Shown here: in pieces, positions 7,741-16,238 of the stretch | Layout of the letters: the number at the start of each line of letters is the position of its first letter | Position numbering within the stretch: position 1 is the stretch's first letter | Origin: Vulcanimicrobiota bacterium | Lineage (GTDB): Bacteria; Vulcanimicrobiota; Vulcanimicrobiia; Vulcanimicrobiales; Vulcanimicrobiaceae | NCBI GenBank assembly: GCA_003140215.1 | Contig: PLJL01000001.1 | Coordinates: forward strand, 515,283 to 579,282 | Reading direction: 5' to 3' | Length of the DNA stretch: 64,000 bases | The notes under the pieces: generated by a model | The model's database searches: none | Seen by the model: only the letters and a program-made list of their open reading frames with translations | Told to the model about the DNA's origin: nothing | Program-made: the position numbers and the translations under genes

Positions 7741-10292
7741 GCGAGGACCGTTGCGCGCTGTTCGCGCCGCCCGCGTGCACGGCATGCGATCCCCGCGCGC
7801 CCGCGACGCCGCTCTCGCTGGTGAACCGGCCCGGCCTCTCGGCGCTGCGCTATCGTGTCGGAACGTTCGAGACGTTCCGGCAGGCGATGCTCGACCGACT
7901 GGTCGTCGTCCCGGTCGACGGCGTCGATCCGTACGACCCGGCGCGCAAGACGACGATGCTAACGACGTTCGATTCCGGCGATTACGGGATCGCGATGCTC
8001 GAGCTTTGGGCCTACGTGTGCGCGGTGCTGACGTTCTATCAGCAGGCGTATGCGAACGAAGCGTTCCTGCGCACGTCGACGCTGCGCGAGTCGCTGGTCG
8101 AGCTCGCCGCGCTGCTCGGCTACGAGCCGCTTCCCGGTGTCGCCGCGACGGCGTTGCTCGCGTTCTTCGCGAATCCGGGCGCCGTCGCGACGCTGCCGGC
8201 CGGCTTGCAAGTCGAGTCGATCCCCGCACCGGGGCTGCAGCCGCAGCTCTTCGAGCTCTCGTCGAAGCTCGCGATCGCCGCCGCCGCGAACCAGCCGGTC
8301 TTGTTCGGCCCGCCCAGTGCTGCATCGTTCGGCACGGGCGCGCTCATCATCGGCGCGGCGAACGCGGCCGGTGTGACGCCGGGTACGAAGCTGGTGTTCT
8401 TCGATCCAGTGGCGGGGACGGTGCTGGGGACGGAGTCGGTGACGAGCGTGACCTCGACGACGCTCGGCAAGTTCGTGTCGTGGCGCGGTGAGCTCGGGAC
8501 GACGCCCGTTTCGTCGATGAGCGTCTACCGCTACGGGCGCACCTTCCACTGGTACGGCGCCAACGCACCGCTGCACTACCTCTCGATCGCGCCGTCCGGC
8601 TCGACCGTGACGTACGTCGACGTGTGGATGGACACCGACGGTGACGTCAGCGATGCGACGCTCAGCTTCATGGTCGACGGGCAGTCCAACCCGGCCACGA
8701 TCTCGCTCGACGGCACGTACGACGGGCTGGTGCGCGGCGGAAAGCTGCTCGTGCACTGCGACGGGCAGTACCTGCGGCTGGCCACGATCACCGACGTCCG
8801 AGCCGGTGCCTCCAAGCGCGGTCAGCTCTCGGGCGCGTGCACGAACGTGACGGTCGACTTCGATCTGCCCAAGGCGAACGACCTGCGCTTCATCACGATC
8901 TATGAATTGCTCGGCGACGCCGTCGCGTTCTCGCCGCACACGTTCGCAACGTGGTTCGGCGCAAACGATCCGTCCGGCGGCACGCGGATCTATGTCGACG
9001 ACGCGTCGGCGATCGCACGGAACCAGCGTCTGGTCATCGTCTCGGGGTCGGGAAACGCGTTGCAGTCCGACGTCGTGACGGCGGTCGCCGCGCCGTCGGG
9101 CACCGGTCCGCCCTTCGCGGTCACGGTGACGCCGCCGCTGACGCACGCGCACTACGACGCCGCGTCGACGCGGTTGTTCGCGAACGTCGCCGCTGCAACC
9201 GCCGGAAAGACGCAGAAGGATCAGATACTCGGCGACGGCGACGCGTCGCAGGCGTTCCAGGAGTTCACGCTCGCGAAGAACCCCGTCACATACGTCCCCG
9301 ACCCGGCGTCGCAGACCGGCGCTTCGAGCACGCTTGCGGTCTTCGTCGACGGCATCGCCTGGAATGAGGTGCCGTCGCTCTACGGACGCGCGCCCGACGA
9401 GTCTGTGTACGAGACGTTCGTCGATCCCGACGGAAAGCGCCACGTGCGCACCGGCGACGGGCGCCACGGCCGCCGTGTGACGACGGGCTCGGGCAACGTG
9501 CGCGCGCACCTGCGCGCCGGGCTGGGCAGCGGCGGGAACGTCGACGCGGAGACGATCGCGACGCTGGTGCAGACCGTGCCGGGGCTGCGCGCGGTAGAGA
9601 ACCCCGTCCCGGCGTTCGGCGGAGCCGATCAGCAATCGTTCGCCGCGATCCGGCACGAAGCGCCGAGCAGCGTGCTCACGCTGGGCCGCATCGTCTCGCT
9701 GCGCGACTACGAAACGTTCGCGCTCGCGTACGCCGGGATCACGAAGGCGCACGCCGCCTGGGCCGAGATCGCCGAGGCGCGGGGCGTCGCGCTGACCGTC
9801 GCGACGGCCGGCGAAGCACCGCTGGGCCCGCTGGCGCAGCCGCTGCGCGACTTCTTCGACGGTCATCGCGATCCCAACGTCGCGCTCGCCATCTCGACCG
9901 CGACGCCGCTGCGGTTCGAGCTCGCGGTCACCGTGCACGTGCGCGACGGCGTGCTGCGCAGCGGCGTCGCGGAGGGGGTCGCGGCGGCGGTCGGGCCGAG
10001 CGCAGCCGGTACCGGGATGCTCGACGACGCGAACGTCCCGCTCGGCGAGACGTTGTTCCTGAGCGAGATCCTGGCCGCGCTGCAAGGCGTCGCGGGCGTC
10101 GACTGGGTCGCCGTCGACACGTTCGCGCCGCGGGACGCGAGCCGCGGCTACGGCGGCGTCGCGCCGCCGGACGTCGTCGACGCGATCCTCGTCGCGCCGA
10201 ACGAGGTCGCCTCGCCGGTGCGTCCCGACGACACCCCCGGCGTCACGATCAGGTGGGATGGCGGCGTCGACGATATAGGCGGTGTGCCGTGA
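7737..10292 (+). CDS. Baseplate wedge protein, J-like (second copy, Afp12-type)
   Basis: 851 residues from ATG 7737, overlapping the previous stop (ATGA). The N terminus is Cys-rich (residues 6-18 include three Cys). Wedge hallmarks are DYGIAMLELWAYVCAVLTFYQQAYANE near residues 83-108 (shown in two parts: DYGIAMLELWAY, then AVLTFYQQAYANE) and a C-terminal J-like domain with GRIVSLRDYETFALAYAGI. A long central insertion (about 190-480) is not seen in the first copy. With the first copy it would make the two non-identical wedge arms of the baseplate. It is joined to the gpI-like gene by a GTGA overlap. Confidence 0.82.
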   Translation: MSEDRCALFAPPACTACDPRAPATPLSLVNRPGLSALRYRVGTFETFRQAMLDRLVVVPVDGVDPYDPARKTTMLTTFDSGDYGIAMLELWAYVCAVLTFYQQAYANEAFLRTSTLRESLVELAALLGYEPLPGVAATALLAFFANPGAVATLPAGLQVESIPAPGLQPQLFELSSKLAIAAAANQPVLFGPPSAASFGTGALIIGAANAAGVTPGTKLVFFDPVAGTVLGTESVTSVTSTTLGKFVSWRGELGTTPVSSMSVYRYGRTFHWYGANAPLHYLSIAPSGSTVTYVDVWMDTDGDVSDATLSFMVDGQSNPATISLDGTYDGLVRGGKLLVHCDGQYLRLATITDVRAGASKRGQLSGACTNVTVDFDLPKANDLRFITIYELLGDAVAFSPHTFATWFGANDPSGGTRIYVDDASAIARNQRLVIVSGSGNALQSDVVTAVAAPSGTGPPFAVTVTPPLTHAHYDAASTRLFANVAAATAGKTQKDQILGDGDASQAFQEFTLAKNPVTYVPDPASQTGASSTLAVFVDGIAWNEVPSLYGRAPDESVYETFVDPDGKRHVRTGDGRHGRRVTTGSGNVRAHLRAGLGSGGNVDAETIATLVQTVPGLRAVENPVPAFGGADQQSFAAIRHEAPSSVLTLGRIVSLRDYETFALAYAGITKAHAAWAEIAEARGVALTVATAGEAPLGPLAQPLRDFFDGHRDPNVALAISTATPLRFELAVTVHVRDGVLRSGVAEGVAAAVGPSAAGTGMLDDANVPLGETLFLSEILAALQGVAGVDWVAVDTFAPRDASRGYGGVAPPDVVDAILVAPNEVASPVRPDDTPGVTIRWDGGVDDIGGVP

Positions 10293-12337
10293 GCGGTCTG
10301 GTCTCGCTGTACGATCTGCTGCCCGAGTACGTCCGCCGGCAAGACGTCGAGCGCGCCGTCGCCCCCGACGGTAGCGGACCGTTGCGCCTGCTGCTCGACG
10401 CCGCGCAGATGCAGGGCGACCTGGTGTACGCCGACATCCTGCGGCTGTACGACAACTTCTTCGTCGAGACGTGCGACCCGTGGGTGCTGCCCTACATCGC
10501 CGACATCATCGGCCTGGACCTCATCGACGATCTGCCGGCGGACAACCGGCGCGACCTCGCGCGCACGATCGCGTACCGGCGCCGCAAAGGGACCGTCTCG
10601 CAGCTCGAGACGATGGCGCGCGACGTCACCTCGTACGACTGCAAGGTCGTCGAGTTCTTCACGCGCATGCAGTGGACGCAGAGCATGATCCACCTGCGTC
10701 CCGACGCGCTCGCGACCGTCGACGTCCGCGATGCCGCCACCCTGGCGCGGATCGACACGGCGTTCGACCGCGCGCAGCACGTCGCCGACGTGCGCCCCGC
10801 GGCGCAGACGCAAGGCCTGTACGCGATCAAGAAGATCGGCTTCTATCTCTGGCGGCTGGAGGCGATCCCGCTGCGGGGCGTCGAGATGGCGCCGGCGCCG
10901 CCGCCGGCGCCGGCCGGGGCGTACCACTTCGACGTGCTCGGGCAGCCGCTGCCGCTGTTCGCGGCGCCGCCTCCGCTCGAGCGGCCGACCGATGCGCCCT
11001 GGCCGCGCGTCGACGAGTTCGGCGTGCGCGGGCCGATCTCGCCGTGGCTCATCGCGGAGTCGCCGGCGGACTTTTGGCAGACGGCCGTCGTCCCGCCCGG
11101 CTCGGTAGCGCGCTCGCGCGGCTTCGACGTCTTCGACGCCGCCGGAAACCGCATCGTGCTCACGCCGCTGCCCGCCGATCTGTGCGATTGGCGCCGCGCG
11201 CCCGCACCGCCGGTGCCGAAGGGCTCGGTGGCGGTCGACGTGCGCCTCGGACGCCTCCTGTTCGCGCCGGGCGAGGCGCCGAAAGGCGTGCTCATCTGCG
11301 ACACGTTCTTCGGGCTCGCCGGCGAGATCGGCGGCGGCGCCTACGCGCAGGACCGCAGCTTGGCGCTGCTCCCAGCCGAGGTCCCCGACGTGCAGACCGT
11401 CACGCAGACCGGCGGCGCGCCGATCAGCGCGGCGCTGACCGCGCTGGCCGGTTCGGTCGCCCGCGTGCGGGTCGTGCAGATCGCCGACAGCCGCACCTAC
11501 GGCAACGAGACGCTGCCGCTGCCCGCGAAGTTCGAGACGCTGGTGATCCAGGCGGCGCCGGCACAGCGCCCGACGATCGTGCTGTCAGGGACCGGCGCGA
11601 AGCCCGTTTTCGGCGGCAATCCGGTACAGGGCTCGCTGCTGATCCTGCGCGGGCTGCAAGTCACCGGCCTAGGCGAGACGCTCTCGTTCCCGGACGGCAT
11701 CGCGGAGATCCGGCTCGAGCACTGCACGGTCGACCCGGGCGGTGGGCCGTCGGCGGACGGCGTGACCGCGCGCGCCGCCGGCGTGCTGCTCGCGCTCGAA
11801 CCGCGCGCGGTCGATGCGACGCTGAGCATCGATCATTCCATCATCGGGGAGCTGAAGCTCCCAGTCGAGATGCGCTGCATCTCGATCCGCGACTCGATCG
11901 TCGACGGGCGGCCGTTCGGCGCGGCGCTGACGAACGGGCCGAAGGTCGTGGTCGAGCGCAGCACGGTGTTCGGCGGCGTCTCGTGTCTCGTCCTCGACGC
12001 GAGCGAGACGATCTTCGATGACGTCGTGACGGTCGTGCAACGGCAGGACGGCTGCGTTCGTTTCTGCTCGTTCACGCCGGCCTCCGCGACGCCGCGCCGG
12101 TACGAGTGCGCGCCGGACGCCGATCGCCCCGAGTTCACCTCCACGCTCTTCCGCGAGCCCGGATACGCACAGCTCGCGCTCTCGTCGCCGGCGACGATCC
12201 GCCAGGGCGGCGACGACCGCGGCGAGATCGGCGTGTGGTCTTCCCTCCAAGAACAGCAGCGCATCGCGCACTTGCGCCTGCGCTTGGCCGAGTATCTTCC
12301 CGCCGGTTTGATCCCGGTTTTCGTCTTCGCGACGTAG
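10289..12337 (+). CDS. Tail protein I-like domain fused to a beta-helix
   Basis: 682 residues from GTG 10289. The first about 170 residues match the phage tail protein I type of wedge-to-fibre connector: LYDLLPEYVRRQD, then a WVLPYIADIIGLDLI segment and ARTIAYRRRKGTVSQLE. After a Pro-Ala linker (about 200-220) comes a long domain. From about residue 385 it shows parallel beta-helix character, with repeated short strands such as LLILRGLQVTGLG and LSIDHSIIGEL. Normal gpI proteins are much shorter, so the beta-helix is an added domain, perhaps a fibre base or receptor-facing element. Fusion is visible; receptor function is inference. Confidence 0.75.
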   Translation: MSGLVSLYDLLPEYVRRQDVERAVAPDGSGPLRLLLDAAQMQGDLVYADILRLYDNFFVETCDPWVLPYIADIIGLDLIDDLPADNRRDLARTIAYRRRKGTVSQLETMARDVTSYDCKVVEFFTRMQWTQSMIHLRPDALATVDVRDAATLARIDTAFDRAQHVADVRPAAQTQGLYAIKKIGFYLWRLEAIPLRGVEMAPAPPPAPAGAYHFDVLGQPLPLFAAPPPLERPTDAPWPRVDEFGVRGPISPWLIAESPADFWQTAVVPPGSVARSRGFDVFDAAGNRIVLTPLPADLCDWRRAPAPPVPKGSVAVDVRLGRLLFAPGEAPKGVLICDTFFGLAGEIGGGAYAQDRSLALLPAEVPDVQTVTQTGGAPISAALTALAGSVARVRVVQIADSRTYGNETLPLPAKFETLVIQAAPAQRPTIVLSGTGAKPVFGGNPVQGSLLILRGLQVTGLGETLSFPDGIAEIRLEHCTVDPGGGPSADGVTARAAGVLLALEPRAVDATLSIDHSIIGELKLPVEMRCISIRDSIVDGRPFGAALTNGPKVVVERSTVFGGVSCLVLDASETIFDDVVTVVQRQDGCVRFCSFTPASATPRRYECAPDADRPEFTSTLFREPGYAQLALSSPATIRQGGDDRGEIGVWSSLQEQQRIAHLRLRLAEYLPAGLIPVFVFAT

Positions 12338-12354
12338 TCAGGAGCACGATCGCC

Positions 12355-15300
12355 ATGAAGGCTGATTTCAGCCGCCTCACGTTCGACCGACGCCAGCATT
12401 ACGCGGGGGTTCTGCAGCAGCAGGGCCGCGTCTGGACGGACGCCGACGTCAACGAGTGGGTCGAGATCGTCCTCGACCGTTTTCGCACGCAGAGCCGCGA
12501 CGCGTTCGGTGCCGCCTGGCGTCCCGACGCCGCGGCGGGCTTCAAGCTCGCCGTCAACGGCACCACGGTCACGATCGGCGCCGGGCGGCTGTACGTCGAC
12601 GGCATGCTCGCCGAGCTCGACGCAGCGGCCGGCTACGACGCACAGATCGACTTCCCGTTCCCGGCGCAGACTATCTGGGCGAGAGGTATCACCGGCGGCG
12701 CGCCGCAGGGCGACTGGCCGGGGATAGCCGCCGCCGACGGCAGCACCGATCTGTTCTACGTCGAGGTGTGGCAGCGTCACCTGACCGCGCTCAACGACGA
12801 GGCCGAGCGCGACGACGTCGCGGGCGCGCCCGACTGGAACGCGATCCCGAGCGTCGGCGACTATATTCGCGAGCGCGCGTTGGGCGGCGTCGACACGTGC
12901 ACCCGCCTGCGCACCGTCGCCCAAGTGAAACGTTGGCCGCTCCCCAACGGCGTCGCCGCCGACTGCGCCACCGCGTGCGCCGAGCTCAAGAAGACGCTGA
13001 CGACTGACGGGACGCTGCTCGTCACCGTGCCGCCGATCCCGCCGGTCGTCGACCCGTGCCAGCAGCCGCTCGACGGCGGATACAACGGCCGCGAGAACGC
13101 GCTGTACCGCGTGGAGATCCACACGCCTGGCAATGCCGGCACGGCAACGTTCAAGTGGTCGAACGAGAATGGCGCGATGACGGTGCGCGTGAACGCGGCG
13201 AAACCGTACGTCATCGTTCCCGCGGGGACCGCACTGACGCTGCGCTCGGTCGGACGCGATCAGCAGACGCAGCTGCAGTCGGGCAACGTCGTCGAGCTGT
13301 GCGGTGAGGACACTGAGCTCGGCGTGTGGCGCAACGCGCTCGCGCAGATCGTCGACGGCACGACCGCGCAACCCGACGGCACGTGGCAGGTGAAGCTGGA
13401 CGCCGACGTCCTGGTGCCGCGCGCGCCGTTCTTGCGGCGCTGGAACGCCAAGGACGCGCCGATCCCAGCGCTCGGGACGCAGGCCGCGCTCGACGTCCCC
13501 GCCGAGATCGACGTGCAGTTCTTCGACACGGGCGGCGCGACGACGGGGACGCCGTTCTTCCGCGCGATGGACTACTGGACGTTCAGCGCACGCACGCTCA
13601 CGCGCGAGATCGAGCCGCCCGGCATCACGCAGGTTGCGCAACACGTGCGCGGGATCGACCGCGCCGTCACGTGCCTGGCGCTCGTCGCGTGGTCGAGCTC
13701 ACCCGCTGAGCCCCCCACAGGCTTTCTCATCGACTGCCTCCCGCCGCCGCAGCAGCAGGATATGTGCGGCTGCTGCTGCACGGCGGTCGTGCGGCCACCG
13801 CCCAAAGACCAACAGGGGCGCGACGAGACCCCGGTGCTGCGCGCGGCGGTGGCATCGCTGCCTCGCGAAGGCGGGACGATCTGCATCGACCCAGGCTTCT
13901 ACGCGCTCCTATCGGGGCCGGTCATCATCGACCGGCCGGGCGTCACGATTCGCGGCTGCGGTGAACGCACGCGGATCTTCGCACCGCAGGGCGCGTTCGT
14001 CGCCGAGACGGTCGCCTCCCTGACACGCATCGAGGACCTCGCGATCCATATGTTCGACGTCCCGGCGATCGTGTCGGACGACGGCGTCCAAGGGATCGCG
14101 GTCGTCGGGACGAGCGTGACCGCCGAAGTAAGCACGCGATCGTACGCGTACTCGCTGTCCGGCCTAAACCTGCTCGTCGAGCGCAATCACGTGGTCGACG
14201 CTTGCGGCGTCGAGATTCGCACCGGCAGCGCCGGCGTGACGATCGCCCGCAACGTGTTCGAACGCGGGATCGGGCGCGCGATCAGTCTCGGCTCGCCGGT
14301 TACCGGGCCGGCGAACGATCAGTTCGTGCGCACGGTGCGGATTCGCGACAACGAGATTCGCGACATGGCGGCGGAGGCGATCGCCATGCCGTTCTGGGTG
14401 GAAAATGAACCGGTCACGCTGATCGTCGCCGACGACCTTCGGATCGACGGAAACCTGATCGAGCGCTGCCTCGCCGACCGGCTCGAGGGCGTCGGGTTCG
14501 TGTCGCACGGGCTGACCGTGGACGGCAACGGGCATCCCACGATCACGACACGCGTCTTCGAAGCGGCGTCGATGTCCGCGGGGACGGCGAGTGGCGGAAC
14601 CACGTCCGCGGGGGGGTCCGCCGCGCCGCCGTCCCTGGTAACGAACGTCGCTCCGGTTTTTCTCCCGATCGCGCAGCGCGTCGAGATCGAGGACAACCGG
14701 ATCTTCTGCGACGCCGCCGGCCTCGCGACGTCGGGGATCGCGTTCTTCCTTGGCCTCGGCGTCGCGATCTGCGACAACCACGTGACGCAGTTCGGGCAGA
14801 ACGTCGTCCCCGCCGCCGCCCTTCCCGTGCCGCGTGCAGGTATCTCGATGGTCGCGCTCCATCCGTCGATCCCGGTACCAGGCGCGTTCGGCGCCGACCC
14901 GAACGGAGTTACGGACCCGCTGCTCGCGGCGGGTGCGGCGGCGTTGCGCGTCGCTGGGAACACCGTGCAGATCGAGGGCGCGCCCGCGATCGCGCTCCTC
15001 GGGATCGGCACCGTCTCGATCACCGACAACGACCTCGCGCGGCGGGGGCCGCCCTTCCCGGGCGAGCTCGCGCTCGCCGCCGGTCAGGTGAACATCGACG
15101 CTCCGGTGGTGGAATGCATCGTTGCCGGTTCGTCCGCGTCGCAAGGCGGGCTCGCCGCCTTCAGCTCGCAGCACCTCACCGCGCCGACGCAAGGATTCGA
15201 CGAGTCGACGCAGCTCGTCGCGGGCGAGCTGGTGTTCGACGGAAACCGCTGTCTGCTCGACCTCGCGCAAGCGCAAACCGAGGAACGTGCCGCGATCGTC

Positions 15301-15603
15301 GCGCTGGTGCTCGGCGACGCGTCGGTGCAGCACAACGTCTCGCGCGTCGTCATTCTGGGAAGCATGCTGACGAACGGTCTCCTCTACGCGACGACACTGC
15401 GCTGCTCGGGGAACCGCTTCGACGAAAACTCGGCGCTGTTCTCCTGCTGGGGCGCGAGCACCGCCACCGTCGCCGTCGGAAACTCGGGATCGCATTGCTT
15501 CTCGTTCACGCCGTGGTCGACGGAGTACCAGATCGCGAATCTGGTCGACCCCGCCGGGCGCAGCTTCTGCGACAGCGTTAGCGTCGCCCGGGGAATGAGG
15601 TAG
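12355..15603 (+). CDS. DUF6519 / right-handed beta-helix tail-associated protein
   Basis: 1082 residues from ATG 12355, with an AGGAG element about 11 bases upstream. The N terminus (MKADFSRLTFDRRQHYAGVL, then QQGRVWTDADVNEW) is the DUF6519 signature found in tail-like loci. Residues 470-475 form a cysteine cluster (CGCCC after Met470) in a Pro/Gln-rich linker. From about 490 to 1060 the pattern is of a pectate-lyase-like right-handed beta-helix: short strands with NxI/NxV turns such as LLVERNHVVDACGVEI and VRIRDNEIRD. No lyase catalytic residues can be assigned. Its place after the gpI gene suggests a fibre or spike-like appendage; enzymatic activity cannot be excluded. Confidence 0.7.
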   Translation: MKADFSRLTFDRRQHYAGVLQQQGRVWTDADVNEWVEIVLDRFRTQSRDAFGAAWRPDAAAGFKLAVNGTTVTIGAGRLYVDGMLAELDAAAGYDAQIDFPFPAQTIWARGITGGAPQGDWPGIAAADGSTDLFYVEVWQRHLTALNDEAERDDVAGAPDWNAIPSVGDYIRERALGGVDTCTRLRTVAQVKRWPLPNGVAADCATACAELKKTLTTDGTLLVTVPPIPPVVDPCQQPLDGGYNGRENALYRVEIHTPGNAGTATFKWSNENGAMTVRVNAAKPYVIVPAGTALTLRSVGRDQQTQLQSGNVVELCGEDTELGVWRNALAQIVDGTTAQPDGTWQVKLDADVLVPRAPFLRRWNAKDAPIPALGTQAALDVPAEIDVQFFDTGGATTGTPFFRAMDYWTFSARTLTREIEPPGITQVAQHVRGIDRAVTCLALVAWSSSPAEPPTGFLIDCLPPPQQQDMCGCCCTAVVRPPPKDQQGRDETPVLRAAVASLPREGGTICIDPGFYALLSGPVIIDRPGVTIRGCGERTRIFAPQGAFVAETVASLTRIEDLAIHMFDVPAIVSDDGVQGIAVVGTSVTAEVSTRSYAYSLSGLNLLVERNHVVDACGVEIRTGSAGVTIARNVFERGIGRAISLGSPVTGPANDQFVRTVRIRDNEIRDMAAEAIAMPFWVENEPVTLIVADDLRIDGNLIERCLADRLEGVGFVSHGLTVDGNGHPTITTRVFEAASMSAGTASGGTTSAGGSAAPPSLVTNVAPVFLPIAQRVEIEDNRIFCDAAGLATSGIAFFLGLGVAICDNHVTQFGQNVVPAAALPVPRAGISMVALHPSIPVPGAFGADPNGVTDPLLAAGAAALRVAGNTVQIEGAPAIALLGIGTVSITDNDLARRGPPFPGELALAAGQVNIDAPVVECIVAGSSASQGGLAAFSSQHLTAPTQGFDESTQLVAGELVFDGNRCLLDLAQAQTEERAAIVALVLGDASVQHNVSRVVILGSMLTNGLLYATTLRCSGNRFDENSALFSCWGASTATVAVGNSGSHCFSFTPWSTEYQIANLVDPAGRSFCDSVSVARGMR

Positions 15604-15606
15604 GTC

Positions 15607-16221
15607 ATGCCCACCAGCAAGAAAGTCACGCCGCCAGCGATCGCTAAGCAGAGCACCGATCAGCTAGTCGCCCAAGCGCTCAGCACCAACTCGGCGCTGG
15701 GCGACGCGGTCACCGCGCGCTTCGCCGGGATCGGATTCCTCGGCGCGGATCTCATCGCTGCGGTGACCGCGAAGACGAGCGCGCCGAGCACCGCGCTCTC
15801 GGCGTACAAGAACCGCCTTTCCGAGATGACGCTCGCGGCGAAGCAGCGCGTGGCGACCGACCCGCAGACGTTCGTGGTGCTCGGGCGGGTCGTCGACGCC
15901 ACGGGCGCCGGCCTCAAAGGTTACAAGCTCACGTTGAGCGACGCGAACGGCGATCTCTCGCGCGTCGCACCCGTCGTCAGCGACGCGGACGGGTTCTTTA
16001 CTCTGCACCTGCGGCTGGGCGAGCTACCGCCGTCGGTCGTCGGCGGTTCGATCTACGTGCGCGTCAGCGATCCGAAGGGCAGCGAGATCTTCGCTCCGTC
16101 GGCTCCGCTAACGGTCCGCGGCGGCGAGGTCGGCTCGTTCTCCGCGATATCACCGGTCGCCGCGACTCCGAACGCTATTCCCAAAGCAACACCGAAGGCG
16201 AGCGCAACAGCGAGCCCCTAG
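15607..16221 (+). CDS. Small protein with carboxypeptidase-regulatory-like beta domain
   Basis: 204 residues, starting three bases after the stop of the beta-helix gene and therefore likely in the same transcript. An N-terminal helical part (about 1-85) is followed by an Ig-like beta domain: FVVLGRVVDATGAGLKGYKL, then VVSDADGFFTLHLRLGEL, the pattern of carboxypeptidase-regulatory-like domains. The last 25 residues are an Ala/Thr/Pro/Lys low-complexity tail. No signal peptide is visible. It may be a tail accessory or decoration protein; its function is unknown and the assignment to the eCIS rests on position only. Confidence 0.6.
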   Translation: MPTSKKVTPPAIAKQSTDQLVAQALSTNSALGDAVTARFAGIGFLGADLIAAVTAKTSAPSTALSAYKNRLSEMTLAAKQRVATDPQTFVVLGRVVDATGAGLKGYKLTLSDANGDLSRVAPVVSDADGFFTLHLRLGELPPSVVGGSIYVRVSDPKGSEIFAPSAPLTVRGGEVGSFSAISPVAATPNAIPKATPKASATASP

Positions 16222-16238
16222 CGCGGTGCGGGCGCCGA

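Noticed and set aside
5038-8325. 1095-codon open frame on the minus strand opposite baseplate genes
   Set aside because: Arg-rich shadow frame in GC-rich DNA; the plus-strand baseplate proteins in the same bases have recognisable motifs and coupled starts.
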